This document shows positions 43,461 to 51,754 of a stretch of 64,000 nucleotides of DNA, in pieces (position 1 is the stretch's first letter; each line of letters starts with the position of its first letter). Source of the DNA: Coprococcus comes ATCC 27758. Its GTDB lineage: Bacteria > Bacillota > Clostridia > Lachnospirales > Lachnospiraceae. A model generated the notes under the pieces. The model saw only the letters and a program-made list of their open reading frames with translations, was not told the DNA's origin and made no database searches. The translations under genes and the position numbers were made by a program. The stretch covers positions 2,046,001 to 2,110,000 of the forward strand of contig NZ_CP102277.1 in assembly GCF_025149785.1 (NCBI RefSeq), given 5' to 3'.

Positions 43461-44090
43461 TTATGGTCTGATACCCTTAAGTACAGCATCATAAGTTGTC
43501 TCTTTCAGTTCTTTGCCTGTCGCAATCAGTTGATCAGCCCGATAATTCAGTCTTTCAGCTTCTTCCTGATCCTTCATCATCTTTGTATTGATAAAAATAT
43601 TAAGAGAAGCTCCTTCAAGGGCTGCCTGTGCAAAGAGGATTGCAACTCCTGCATCGCTGACAGCAAGCCTGCTTCCTTTTTCCCCCAGTACCCGGATCAT
43701 CTCCATAGTATCTACAATTGTTTTCATGATACACAGTGGTGCTTCTGCCGCATTTTTAAGTGCGGCCTCCATAACTTTTTCCTTCTCTGCCTGTTCTTCC
43801 TCTGTCTCTTTTGGCATTCTGTAAGCCTTTGCCAGTGGTTCAAAAGCCTCGGCATCTTCATCTACCATCCGGACCAGATCCTGCTTCTTCTGCTCAAGTT
43901 TTTCTCTTATCTCTAGAATTTCTTCTTCAACATCCGCATATTTCTTTTTTCCGACAGTCAGATTTGTAACCATAAGTCCCAAAGCTGATGCGAACGCTCC
44001 GACTGCTGCCGATGCACCGCCACCTCCCGGAATCGGTGCTGACGATGAGAGCTGTTCCAAAAAATCAGTTGTTTTCTGCTCCAATAACAT
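43461..44090 (-). CDS. fchA: Methenyltetrahydrofolate cyclohydrolase (FchA-type cyclodeaminase family)
   Basis: 209 residues, helical FTCD_C-domain protein. TTDFLEQLSSSAPIPGGGGA at the N terminus is the folate-binding signature (PxPGGGS/A), followed by ALGLMVTNLTVGKKKY and the C-terminal LEGASLNIFINTKMMKD. It hydrolyses 5,10-methenyl-THF to 10-formyl-THF (or deaminates formimino-THF). Translationally adjacent to the FolD that lacks this activity signature, so it likely completes the one-carbon step. Confidence 0.88.
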   Translation of the reverse strand: MLLEQKTTDFLEQLSSSAPIPGGGGASAAVGAFASALGLMVTNLTVGKKKYADVEEEILEIREKLEQKKQDLVRMVDEDAEAFEPLAKAYRMPKETEEEQAEKEKVMEAALKNAAEAPLCIMKTIVDTMEMIRVLGEKGSRLAVSDAGVAILFAQAALEGASLNIFINTKMMKDQEEAERLNYRADQLIATGKELKETTYDAVLKGIRP

Positions 44091-44205
44091 ATTTTTCCTC
44101 CCGCTTATTTTTGCTTTCCTATTATAGCAAAGGATTTCTCTTCTGAAACATAGTACTTTCTGATATGCCTTTCAGGATATCGGTATATGAAATTCTATCT
44201 GAATC

Positions 44206-45132
44206 CTAATGAAAATCCGGTGTCCCCACCATATCATACGGGGTTGCCTGGTAAACATAGTAATTCAGCCAGTTTGCATACATACAGTTACCATGTGCTC
44301 TCCATGTAAGAAGTGGCTTCTGTGTGCTGTCATTGTCTGGATAATAATTCTCCGGCATTTCAATCGGAAGTCCTTTGCTCAGATCCCGCTTATACTCCTG
44401 ATCCAGTGTCACCCGGTCGTACTCCGGATGTCCCATCACAAAAATCTGTCTTCCATTCTGTGCCATGATAAGGTATGCTCCTGCCTTTTCCGACTCTGCC
44501 AGAATCATCAGTCTCTCATCTGCACGGATCTTCTCAATTGGCACATCTGTATGTCTCGAATGCGGTGCATAAAATACATCATCAAATCCACGTACCAGAG
44601 GAATCTTACGGTTCATAACCTTATGTTCAAAGATACCGAAAAGCTTTTTGTCCAGCTGTACTTTATTAATCCCATAATGATAATAAAGTGCTGCCTGTGC
44701 TCCCCAGCAGAGATGGATCGTTGAAGTAACATGCGTCTTTGTCCACTCCATGATCTCTACAAGCTCTTCCCAGTAATCCACCTCTTCAAAAGGCATCTGC
44801 TCTACCGGTGCTCCGGTTATGATAAATCCGTCAAATTTCTGATCTTTTACATTTTCAAAATTCTCATAAAACCGGTTCAGGTGATTCGCTGAAGTATTCT
44901 TTGAAACATGATTTTTCACTGCCAAAAACACAATGTCAACCTGCAGCGGTGTATTGGAAAGGGAGCGCAGAAGCTGAAGTTCTGTATCCTCTTTCAGTGG
45001 CATAAGATTCAGAAGTCCGATCTTGATCGGACGGATGTCCTGATGAACCGCACGGTTCTCATCCATTACAAATATATTTTCTTTTTCCAGTATTTCTTTT
45101 ACCGGAAGGTCATTCTGTACACGAATTGGCAT
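44206..45132 (-). CDS. metA: Homoserine O-acetyltransferase (MetA family)
   Basis: 308 residues. Catalytic Cys142 in [17 protein letters not shown], His235 and Glu237 in VMGHPEYDR. Residue 111 is Glu ([10 protein letters not shown]); Glu here marks acetyl-CoA users (Bacillus cereus type) while Gly marks succinyl-CoA users (E. coli), so acetylation is predicted. Activates homoserine for methionine synthesis. No S-box or other methionine riboswitch was recognised in front of it; the AI-2E gene ends 6 nt upstream. Confidence 0.93.
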   Translation of the reverse strand: MPIRVQNDLPVKEILEKENIFVMDENRAVHQDIRPIKIGLLNLMPLKEDTELQLLRSLSNTPLQVDIVFLAVKNHVSKNTSANHLNRFYENFENVKDQKFDGFIITGAPVEQMPFEEVDYWEELVEIMEWTKTHVTSTIHLCWGAQAALYYHYGINKVQLDKKLFGIFEHKVMNRKIPLVRGFDDVFYAPHSRHTDVPIEKIRADERLMILAESEKAGAYLIMAQNGRQIFVMGHPEYDRVTLDQEYKRDLSKGLPIEMPENYYPDNDSTQKPLLTWRAHGNCMYANWLNYYVYQATPYDMVGTPDFH

Positions 45133-45138
45133 TTCTGC

Positions 45139-46521
45139 TTACTTCCTCTCTTTTTTATTTTCCCCGTTTTTTACCGCTGTATCATTTTCTTCCGGATTTT
45201 CTCCGACAAATCTTCCGCTATCATCCACATAACTCTTTTCCCCATATTCCGAAGTCTGAAGCGGAAGCTTTTTCTTCTCCAGCAAATGATTGATCAGCAT
45301 TGTAATAATATAATAAACTACTGCAAATGTAGGTACGCCCATGATCATTCCTACAAATCCAAACAGACCGCCTCCGAGCAGGATTGAAAATACAACCCAG
45401 AATGCAGATAATCCGGTCGAATTGCCCAAAATCTTCGGTCCGATCACATTTCCATCAAGCTGCTGCAGCACAAGAATGAAGATCAGGAAAGACAAGCCCT
45501 TGATCGGATCATTCAGCAAAATCAGAACGGCACTCGGAATAGCACCGATATACGGTCCGAAGAAAGGAATGACATTGGTCACACCAACGATTACACTGAT
45601 CAAAAGTATGTACGGCATCTTCAGGAGCGTAAGTCCAAAGAAGCAAAGCACTCCGATAATCATAGAATCAATGATCTTTCCAATAATAAATCCACCGAAA
45701 ATCTCATTGCTTTTCTTTGTCAGATGCAGGATCATATTGGCATGATCTGTACGGAACACTGCATAGACGATCTTTTTACTCTGTGCGGAAAATGTTTCCT
45801 TACTGAACAGAATATAGACTGATACAATAAGACCAATCAGAAAATTCAGGATCTCACTGACAAAATTGATGATCCCAACCGTCAGGTTTGACATCACTTC
45901 ATTAACCTTGGTTAAAAGATCCTGTTTGATCCAGTTCTGTAATGCATCCGATCCCTTTTCTAACAGGTTACGTGCCATGACTCCGGCAGGACTGGTATCT
46001 TTCTGGATACTTATGATCTTCGTAACCATATCACTGATCTGTCCCGGCAGAGTCTGAACCATGTCACGGATACTTTTATAAAGTTCCGGAATCAGCATAT
46101 TGCACAGTGCCAGGATCAAAGCAAGCAGCATAACCAGCGCTGCAAAAACACCGACACTACGCGAAACCTTCTTTGCCTTTTCCTGAGACATTTTCTTTTT
46201 TAATTGTGGAATCAGCCACCGGTCAATCTGCTTTACGATCGGATTCAGCAAATATGCGATCACCATTCCGTATAGGATCGGCTTTAACACATCAATTACT
46301 TTACTGACACCTACTGATATATCCTCTATTCGGAGTAACAGAAAATAAAAGATCACACAAGCCGCAATAACAAGGAAAAAGGTAATCCCCTTCCTGAAAT
46401 GCAGCAAAATCTTTGACGGCCCTCTGTTACCAAATTCCGGACGCTTTTCATAATACGCTGCCGATTTCTTCTCTTCCGGCTTCCCCGAAACCCCTTTCTC
46501 TACATTGTCTTTTTTTTCCAT
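45139..46521 (-). CDS. AI-2E family transporter (UPF0118)
   Basis: 460 residues with about eight membrane helices. N-terminal ~40 residues are charged and cytosolic. Core motifs: LKPILYGMVIAYLLNPIV, VTNVIPFFGPYIGAIPSAVL and VIGPKILGNSTGLSAFWVV, the conserved PxxGP and xxGxxxGL segments. The acidic C-terminal tail is ~40 residues. Members export AI-2, Na+/H+ or unknown solutes; the substrate cannot be assigned. Gene immediately precedes metA on the same strand. Confidence 0.88.
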   Translation of the reverse strand: MEKKDNVEKGVSGKPEEKKSAAYYEKRPEFGNRGPSKILLHFRKGITFFLVIAACVIFYFLLLRIEDISVGVSKVIDVLKPILYGMVIAYLLNPIVKQIDRWLIPQLKKKMSQEKAKKVSRSVGVFAALVMLLALILALCNMLIPELYKSIRDMVQTLPGQISDMVTKIISIQKDTSPAGVMARNLLEKGSDALQNWIKQDLLTKVNEVMSNLTVGIINFVSEILNFLIGLIVSVYILFSKETFSAQSKKIVYAVFRTDHANMILHLTKKSNEIFGGFIIGKIIDSMIIGVLCFFGLTLLKMPYILLISVIVGVTNVIPFFGPYIGAIPSAVLILLNDPIKGLSFLIFILVLQQLDGNVIGPKILGNSTGLSAFWVVFSILLGGGLFGFVGMIMGVPTFAVVYYIITMLINHLLEKKKLPLQTSEYGEKSYVDDSGRFVGENPEENDTAVKNGENKKERK

Positions 46522-46680
46522 TTAATTTCCCTGTCTTTCTTCAAAAGTCCGATTTTTATTATACCTTCTTTCTAACACCCCCGTCAACCTCCCCAACCAT
46601 CCTTTTCGCACCTTTTCTCTCATTCCTTGCACACAAACAAACAGGTGCAGGAGAAACTCTCCCACACCCATCACTTTCAT

Positions 46681-47001
46681 CTACGCACATCCACAACTGA
46701 AAGTTGCACATTCCGTCTCATCACAGCTGCATGCCTTGCTGCCCTCCACACTGATCTTTCCTGCATGGCACTGGCATTCCTTATTATACTGGCACTCCGT
46801 GGCCTTGCAGTCGATCTTGCTTGTCGGACCCGCCTCACCAGTCACATTACTGTAGGTGCCGCTTTTTCTTTCTTCAAAGCTGTCACAGCTTGTCTCTGCA
46901 GCTTTCCGTGCAGATTTTCCTCCCACCGTAATTGCGTTCAGATCACAATAAAAATCTTTGTTGTGCATACATGTCTGTACTGTACATTTTAATTCAGGCA
47001 T
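46681..47001 (-). CDS. DUF1540 protein with two Cys-rich repeats
   Basis: 106 residues. Two copies of a four-Cys unit: CTVQTCMHNKDFYCDLNAI with a downstream Cys (TSCDSF), and CKATECQYNKECQCHAGKI with CATFSCGCA at the end. Probably a small metal-binding protein; DUF1540 is common in spore-forming Firmicutes and of unknown function. RBS AGGAGG. Confidence 0.87.
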   Translation of the reverse strand: MPELKCTVQTCMHNKDFYCDLNAITVGGKSARKAAETSCDSFEERKSGTYSNVTGEAGPTSKIDCKATECQYNKECQCHAGKISVEGSKACSCDETECATFSCGCA

Positions 47002-47077
47002 AATGTTACCTCCTTTTTGAAAATCAGTATCATTATGCCCGAAAGTTTTATTTCTTATTCAGATTTTATTTAAAACT

Positions 47078-49009
47078 CTATTTATCGTCTTCTTTTTTTA
47101 CTTCCCTTGCTGTTTTGGCCTGGATCTCCATCTTGATTGCTGCAAGAAAGTCCGTCAGTGACTTCTGTCCTTCATCCCCTTCAAAACGGCTTCTTATAGA
47201 TACCAGTCCGTCCTCTTCTTCTTTTGCTCCGACAACCAGCATATACGGGATCTTCTTCATCTGTGCTTCACGTATCTTGTATCCGATCTTCTCTGCACGT
47301 GTATCAATTTCTGCACGAACACCTGAATTATTCAGTTCATCCAGAACCTTCTGTGCATAATCCATATATTTGTCTGAAATCGGAAGCACCTTAACCTGTA
47401 CCGGTGCAAGCCATGTCGGGAATGCCCCTGCAAAATGCTCGATCAGGATACCGATAAATCTTTCGATCGATCCGAAGATTACACGATGGATCATGATCGG
47501 ACGATGTTTCTCACCATCTGCTCCTGTGTATTCAAGGTTAAATCTGAGCGGAAGCTGGAAATCAAGCTGGATGGTTCCACACTGCCATGTTCTTCCGATA
47601 GAATCTTCCAGATGGAAGTCGATCTTCGGTCCGTAGAACGCTCCATCTCCTTCATTTACTACATATGGAAGTCCCAGATCGTCCAATGCGCCACGAAGAG
47701 CTTCAGTAGCCATATCCCAATCTTCATCACTTCCCATGCTGTCCTCCGGTCTTGTAGAAAGCTCCACATGGTATTTAAATCCAAACAGGCTGTAAACTTC
47801 ATTGATCAGTTTTACAACGCCTTTGATCTCATCACGTACCTGCTCTGGTGTCATGAAGATATGTGCATCATCCTGTGTAAAGCATCTTACACGCATCAGT
47901 CCATGAAGCTGTCCTGATTTTTCATGACGGTGAACCAGTCCGAGTTCTCCCATACGAAGCGGAAGGTCACGGTATGAACGTGGTTCAGATTCATATACAA
48001 GAATTCCTCCCGGGCAGTTCATTGGTTTGATAGCGAAATCTTCATCATCGATCACAGTTGTATACATATTGTCTTTGTAGTGATCCCAATGTCCTGATGT
48101 TTCCCAGAGATGGCGGCTCAACATAATCGGTGTTGAAATTTCAACATAGCCGGCTTTTTTGTGAATCTCTCTCCAGTAATCAAGCAGCTGGTTCTTCAGT
48201 TCCATTCCTTTTGGAAGGAAGAATGGAAATCCCGGTCCTTCTTCTCTCATCATGAAAAGTCCAAGTTCTTTTCCAAGTTTTCTATGGTCACGCTTCTTTG
48301 CTTCTTCCATCATATGCAGATATTCTTCAAGCTCTGCTTTCTTCGGATAGGAAGTACCATAAACTCTCTGAAGCATCTTATTCTTTTCACTTCCGCGCCA
48401 GTAAGCTCCTGCAAGGCTTGTAAGTTTGAATGCTTTTACCGGTTTTGTGCTCATCAGGTGAGGTCCTGCACAAAGATCTGTAAATTCTCCCTGTGAATAG
48501 AAGCTGATTACGGAATCTTCCGGAAGGTCTTCGATCAGTTCCACTTTATATGGTTCATCTTTTTCTTTAAAATATGCGATTGCTTCCGCTCTTGGCATTG
48601 TATACTGTTTAATTGGAAGATCTTCTTTAACGATTTTCTTCATCTCAGCTTCGATCTTTTCCAGGTCTTCTGCTACAAGCGGAGTCTCACGGTCAATATC
48701 ATAATAGAATCCGTCTTCAATTGAAGGTCCGATCGCAAGTTTTGTATCCGGATACAGTCTCTTGATTGCCTGTGCCATAATGTGAGATGTTGTGTGACGG
48801 AATGCACCTTTTCCTTTTTCATCATTGAATGTAAGAATGTTCAGCTCACAGTCTTTGTCGATCACAGTTCTTAAATCAACAACTTCTCCGTCAACTTCTC
48901 CTGCTGTTGCAACCCTTGCAAGTCCTTCACTGATATCTTTTGCAATATCAATTACAGACATGCTCTGTGCATATTCTTTGCTTGATCCATCTTTTAATGT
49001 GATTTTCAT
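47078..49009 (-). CDS. thrS: Threonyl-tRNA synthetase
   Basis: 643 residues. N-terminal TGS domain (SVIDIAKDISEGLARV), editing domain with HTTSHIMAQAI, class II catalytic core (IKPMNCPGGILVYES; RYRDLPLRMGELG-type RSYRDLPLRMGELGLVHRHE; MIHRVIFGSIERFIGIL) and C-terminal anticodon-binding domain (VLPISDKYMDYAQKVL). It is the second gene behind a threonine T-box; an aldo/keto reductase lies in between. Confidence 0.97.
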   Translation of the reverse strand: MKITLKDGSSKEYAQSMSVIDIAKDISEGLARVATAGEVDGEVVDLRTVIDKDCELNILTFNDEKGKGAFRHTTSHIMAQAIKRLYPDTKLAIGPSIEDGFYYDIDRETPLVAEDLEKIEAEMKKIVKEDLPIKQYTMPRAEAIAYFKEKDEPYKVELIEDLPEDSVISFYSQGEFTDLCAGPHLMSTKPVKAFKLTSLAGAYWRGSEKNKMLQRVYGTSYPKKAELEEYLHMMEEAKKRDHRKLGKELGLFMMREEGPGFPFFLPKGMELKNQLLDYWREIHKKAGYVEISTPIMLSRHLWETSGHWDHYKDNMYTTVIDDEDFAIKPMNCPGGILVYESEPRSYRDLPLRMGELGLVHRHEKSGQLHGLMRVRCFTQDDAHIFMTPEQVRDEIKGVVKLINEVYSLFGFKYHVELSTRPEDSMGSDEDWDMATEALRGALDDLGLPYVVNEGDGAFYGPKIDFHLEDSIGRTWQCGTIQLDFQLPLRFNLEYTGADGEKHRPIMIHRVIFGSIERFIGILIEHFAGAFPTWLAPVQVKVLPISDKYMDYAQKVLDELNNSGVRAEIDTRAEKIGYKIREAQMKKIPYMLVVGAKEEEDGLVSIRSRFEGDEGQKSLTDFLAAIKMEIQAKTAREVKKEDDK

Positions 49010-49046
49010 AGTCTTTTTGTTCCTCTCTTTATTTTATAATTTCTGA

Positions 49047-49910
49047 TTATACAACATTTTTCTGTGCAAGCTCCGGATCCGGATGTTCTCCTGACCATCC
49101 TGCCTGTGGCATAGTTGCCAGTCTCGATACATCCTCTTCGCTGATCTCAAAATGGAACAGATCCATATTCTGTTTCATCCGCTCCATCGAAGATGATTTC
49201 GGAAGCGGAATGATATCATTCTGAAGCAGGAATCTCAGACACAGCTGCGCCGGTGAAACCTGATACTTTCCGGCAAGTTCAAGGATCAGTCCATCTTCCA
49301 GAATCCGCCGTCTTCCGATCGGGCTCCATGCCTGCATCTGAATACCATGCTCTTTACAATACTGCACAGCAGCCTGCTGCATATAACCCGGATGCAGTTC
49401 CAGCTGGTTGACAACTGGTTTTACTGTTCCATTCTCCAGAATGTTCTTAATATGGTGCGGAAGAAAATTGCTGAGTCCAAGTCCCCGGATTTTTCCTTCT
49501 TTCTGAAGTTCTTCCATCGCCCTCCAGGTCTCAAGATCCAGTTCTTTCCAGTTCTCACAGTCAGCCGACGGTCTTGGCCAGTGGATCAGATAGATGTCCA
49601 GATAATCGGTACCAAGTCTTTTCAGACTCTTTTCTAATGCATCCTTTGTCTGCTGATATCCCATTTCATCTTTCCACATCTTGGATACAAGGAAAAAATC
49701 CTCTCTTGGAAGATTGCTTTCACGGATCGCCTGCCCTAAAAAATCTTCGGTCTGATAAAAGGATGCAGTATCAAAATAGCGATATCCCGCTTCTATGGCA
49801 GTCTTTAAAACCTCTACGTTATTCCCTTCTGCTGCTTTGTAAGTTCCAAAACCAACGCATGGGATTTTCATATCATTGTTCAGCTTGAAACAATCGTAAA
49901 TACTTTCCAT
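49047..49910 (-). CDS. Aldo/keto reductase
   Basis: 287 residues, TIM-barrel NADPH-dependent oxidoreductase. Signatures: VGFGTYKAAEG, GYRYFDTASFYQTE (Asp/Tyr of the catalytic tetrad), SKMWKDEMGY (Lys), LIHWPRP (His), and GLSNFLPHHI; C-terminal coenzyme motif PLPKSSSMERMKQN. Close to the 2,5-diketo-gluconate reductase/glyoxal reductase subfamily; substrate unknown. It lies 37 nt upstream of thrS within the same T-box-controlled unit, which is unexpected. Confidence 0.9.
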   Translation of the reverse strand: MESIYDCFKLNNDMKIPCVGFGTYKAAEGNNVEVLKTAIEAGYRYFDTASFYQTEDFLGQAIRESNLPREDFFLVSKMWKDEMGYQQTKDALEKSLKRLGTDYLDIYLIHWPRPSADCENWKELDLETWRAMEELQKEGKIRGLGLSNFLPHHIKNILENGTVKPVVNQLELHPGYMQQAAVQYCKEHGIQMQAWSPIGRRRILEDGLILELAGKYQVSPAQLCLRFLLQNDIIPLPKSSSMERMKQNMDLFHFEISEEDVSRLATMPQAGWSGEHPDPELAQKNVV

Positions 49911-49954
49911 TAGATCATCCTTTCTGTAAAAGCTACTGTCTGTAATTCAAGACC

Positions 49955-50031
49955 GCATATTGCACAAAAGAAATTCATCCAATTCCATTGCGCAAAAAGT
50001 GAATTGGCTGAATTTCTTTTGTGCAATATGC
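49955..50031. repeat. Palindromic intergenic element, family copy 2
   Basis: GCATATTGCACAAAAGAAAT(TCA) (49955-49977) pairs perfectly with 50009-50031; inside, CCAATTC pairs with GAATTGG around CATTGCGCAAAAAGT. The 77-nt unit shares CAATTCACTTTTTGCGCAAT with the 34.8 kb element. It sits between the threonine T-box terminator and the aldo/keto reductase. Confidence 0.75.
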
Positions 50032-50085
50032 TCCTTCAAATTTTCTAGTACATCTTTTCCAGACAACTTAACTTTTAAAATAAAA

Positions 50086-50318
50086 AACCTCTGCAACAGA
50101 TTATCTGCTGCAGAGGACGAGTTACTTTGTATACCCGCGGTTCCACCCCGCTTGTCCTGATTTCCAGGACCTCTTTGTGGATGATAACGGTATCCAGCCG
50201 GACTGTTTTACAGCCGCTCGGAGGTGGTCTTCAAACGCTTCTGTAATAAGAGGCTCTCAGCCTAAGACCTCTCTCTCTGGGATTTTTCTGCGTTCTACTC
50301 TTCTCTTCATCGCATTTG
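50086..50318 (-). promoter_or_regulatory. T-box leader, threonine specifier
   Basis: Minus-strand leader with AGTA in stem I (AGAGTAGAAC), specifier ACC in TTGAAGACCACC (50228-50226), antiterminator core TGGAACCGCGGG (50145-50134) and terminator CCTCTGCAGCAGATAATCTG...TTGCAGAGG with T6. The genome's tRNA-Thr(GGT) at 58.5 kb reads ACC. Controls the aldo/keto reductase and thrS. Confidence 0.85.
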
Positions 50319-50323
50319 CTAAC

Positions 50324-50351
50324 ATTATACCATGGGATTTTCATTTGTCAA
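50324..50351 (-). promoter_or_regulatory. Promoter of the Thr T-box operon
   Basis: Minus strand TTGACA (50351-50346), 16-nt spacer, TATAAT (50329-50324). Confidence 0.8.
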
Positions 50352-50389
50352 CACGTTCAAAAAAATGTATTGAAAATTTCTATCAGAAC

Positions 50390-50899
50390 TTATTTGTTCT
50401 TACCACAGCATTTTTTATATTTTTTACCGCTTCCGCACGGACATGGATCGTTTGGATAAACTTTCTTTTCTACGTGGATTGTACGTGCGTTTTTCTGTTC
50501 TTTGTAAAGGACTTTTTTCTTTTCTTCTGTAAAAATCTTATCCCACTGTGGCAGTTCATACAGCCAGTCAGCTTTTGCATCTACCATGTTCTTGTAAAGC
50601 AGTTCTTTATCAAAAGCAAGACTTACCTCAGTGTCCTCATCCATTGTTTCAATTGGATTAGCCACTTTCAGGCTGTCATTGATTCCATCAAGGAATCCTG
50701 TCATTGTAAATACATTAATGCCATATTTTTCAGCAAGTTCCTTTACAGTTCCTTTTACTTCTTCGTCCGGATTCTCAAGCAGCTTTTCATAGATCTCTTT
50801 TTCAGTCTGGAAATAGGTTCCCCAGAATTTCTGCAGAGAAGCTTTATCCATCTCTTTCGAGTAAGCGGTATCTCTCCACTGTTCTAATAATGTACTCAT
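50390..50899 (-). CDS. SEC-C metal-binding motif protein
   Basis: 169 residues. C-terminal zinc-binding SEC-C tail [17 protein letters not shown], as in SecA. N-terminal ~130 residues are helical and charged with no recognised fold ([19 protein letters not shown]...). The tail may dock to ribosome or SecB-like partners; function unknown. Its stop lies 40 nt from the T-box operon promoter. Confidence 0.87.
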   Translation of the reverse strand: MSTLLEQWRDTAYSKEMDKASLQKFWGTYFQTEKEIYEKLLENPDEEVKGTVKELAEKYGINVFTMTGFLDGINDSLKVANPIETMDEDTEVSLAFDKELLYKNMVDAKADWLYELPQWDKIFTEEKKKVLYKEQKNARTIHVEKKVYPNDPCPCGSGKKYKKCCGKNK

Positions 50900-51035
50900 A
50901 CTGTAAATTCTCCTTTTTGTTCTTTATCACTTCATATATCATACAGCATTTTTCGACTGTTTGCAAAACATTTTCTTGTAGAAATTGTTTTTTATCTATA
51001 TAATAGAGATAAAGTACAGTACGAAGGTGGTTGTT

Positions 51036-51257
51036 ATGAAAAAATTCAAGCGTTTTGCGGCTCTTATCTGTGCAATTCTTCTGTTCCTGATGTACGTCAG
51101 CACTCTGGTATTTGCATTTATCGACAAATCCAGATCATTAGGACTTCTGAAAGCATCTGTTGCCTGCACGATTCTTGTGCCGGTTATGAGTTACGCCTAC
51201 ATCCTGGTTTATCGTCTGATTCACAGGAATGATGACGACTTTCACAGTGAATATTAA
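51036..51257 (+). CDS. Small two-helix membrane protein
   Basis: 73 residues from ATG 51036 (AAGGTGG 6 nt upstream). Two hydrophobic segments: FAALICAILLFLMYVSTLVF and KASVACTILVPVMSYAYILV, with a charged C-terminal tail HRNDDDFHSEY. No family recognised. Confidence 0.75.
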   Translation: MKKFKRFAALICAILLFLMYVSTLVFAFIDKSRSLGLLKASVACTILVPVMSYAYILVYRLIHRNDDDFHSEY

Positions 51258-51261
51258 CATC

Positions 51262-51420
51262 TCATACATAAAGCTCTGCCATCATCCAGGCAGGGCTTTT
51301 CTCTTCGCCGAATCTGCCACCGAATCGTTTTTTCTCCTGTTCTCTAATCTTCTGTCTCTTATTTAGATATTCTTCCATGGAAATGACTTCCTGTGTGCTG
51401 ATATTCTTCTCTTTCTGCAT
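51262..51420 (-). CDS. 52-residue basic protein
   Basis: ATG 51420 with GGAGGT 8 nt upstream, stop TGA 51262-51264. It begins MQKEKNISTQEVISMEEYLN, has a basic helix KRQKIREQEKKRFGGRFGEE and ends SPAWMMAELYV. Excellent translation signal; convergent with the small membrane-protein gene. Function unknown. Confidence 0.65.
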   Translation of the reverse strand: MQKEKNISTQEVISMEEYLNKRQKIREQEKKRFGGRFGEEKSPAWMMAELYV

Positions 51421-51426
51421 ATCTTG

Positions 51427-51603
51427 TTACCTCCTGTCTACAGTTTTTTCGTCTGTCTGCCTTCTGGTATAAGCCTCATCCGGCATTTCCCCGACATCTT
51501 TAATATATGTTCTTATTTTCTGATTTATGACTTTTTCTTTTTTATGATGATACCAGATTGCTACGTGCTTTACACTCTCGCAATCCTCAAAAACATTCAT
51601 CAT
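51427..51603 (-). CDS. 58-residue hypothetical protein
   Basis: ATG 51603 (or 51600) to TAA 51427-51429; the stop lies inside the RBS of the next gene, 6 nt before its ATG, as in coupled small operons. Reads MMNVFEDCESVKHVAIWYHH ... DEAYTRRQTDEKTVDRR. A 22-codon frame (51600-51668, MIFLENLHSKVTEHGYTLKI) overlaps its start by ATGATGA, so the region may also be one gene with a frameshift. Weak RBS. Unidentified. Confidence 0.45.
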   Translation of the reverse strand: MMNVFEDCESVKHVAIWYHHKKEKVINQKIRTYIKDVGEMPDEAYTRRQTDEKTVDRR

Positions 51604-51692
51604 CTTTTTATTTTAAGAGTATAGCCGTGTTCTGTGACCTTACTATGGAGATTCTCTAAAAAAATCATAAGTTGTTTCTTAAGAAAATATGA

Positions 51693-51721
51693 TTGACAAC
51701 ACCACGTCAATTCACTAAACT
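51693..51721 (+). promoter_or_regulatory. Promoter of asnA
   Basis: TTGACA (51693-51698), 17-nt spacer, TAAACT (51716-51721), 33 nt before ATG. The -35 lies in an inverted repeat TTGAC-AACACCAC-GTCAA that could also be an operator. Confidence 0.75.
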
Positions 51722-51754
51722 AGACATAGTGAGTAGTAAGAAAGGAAGAACATC

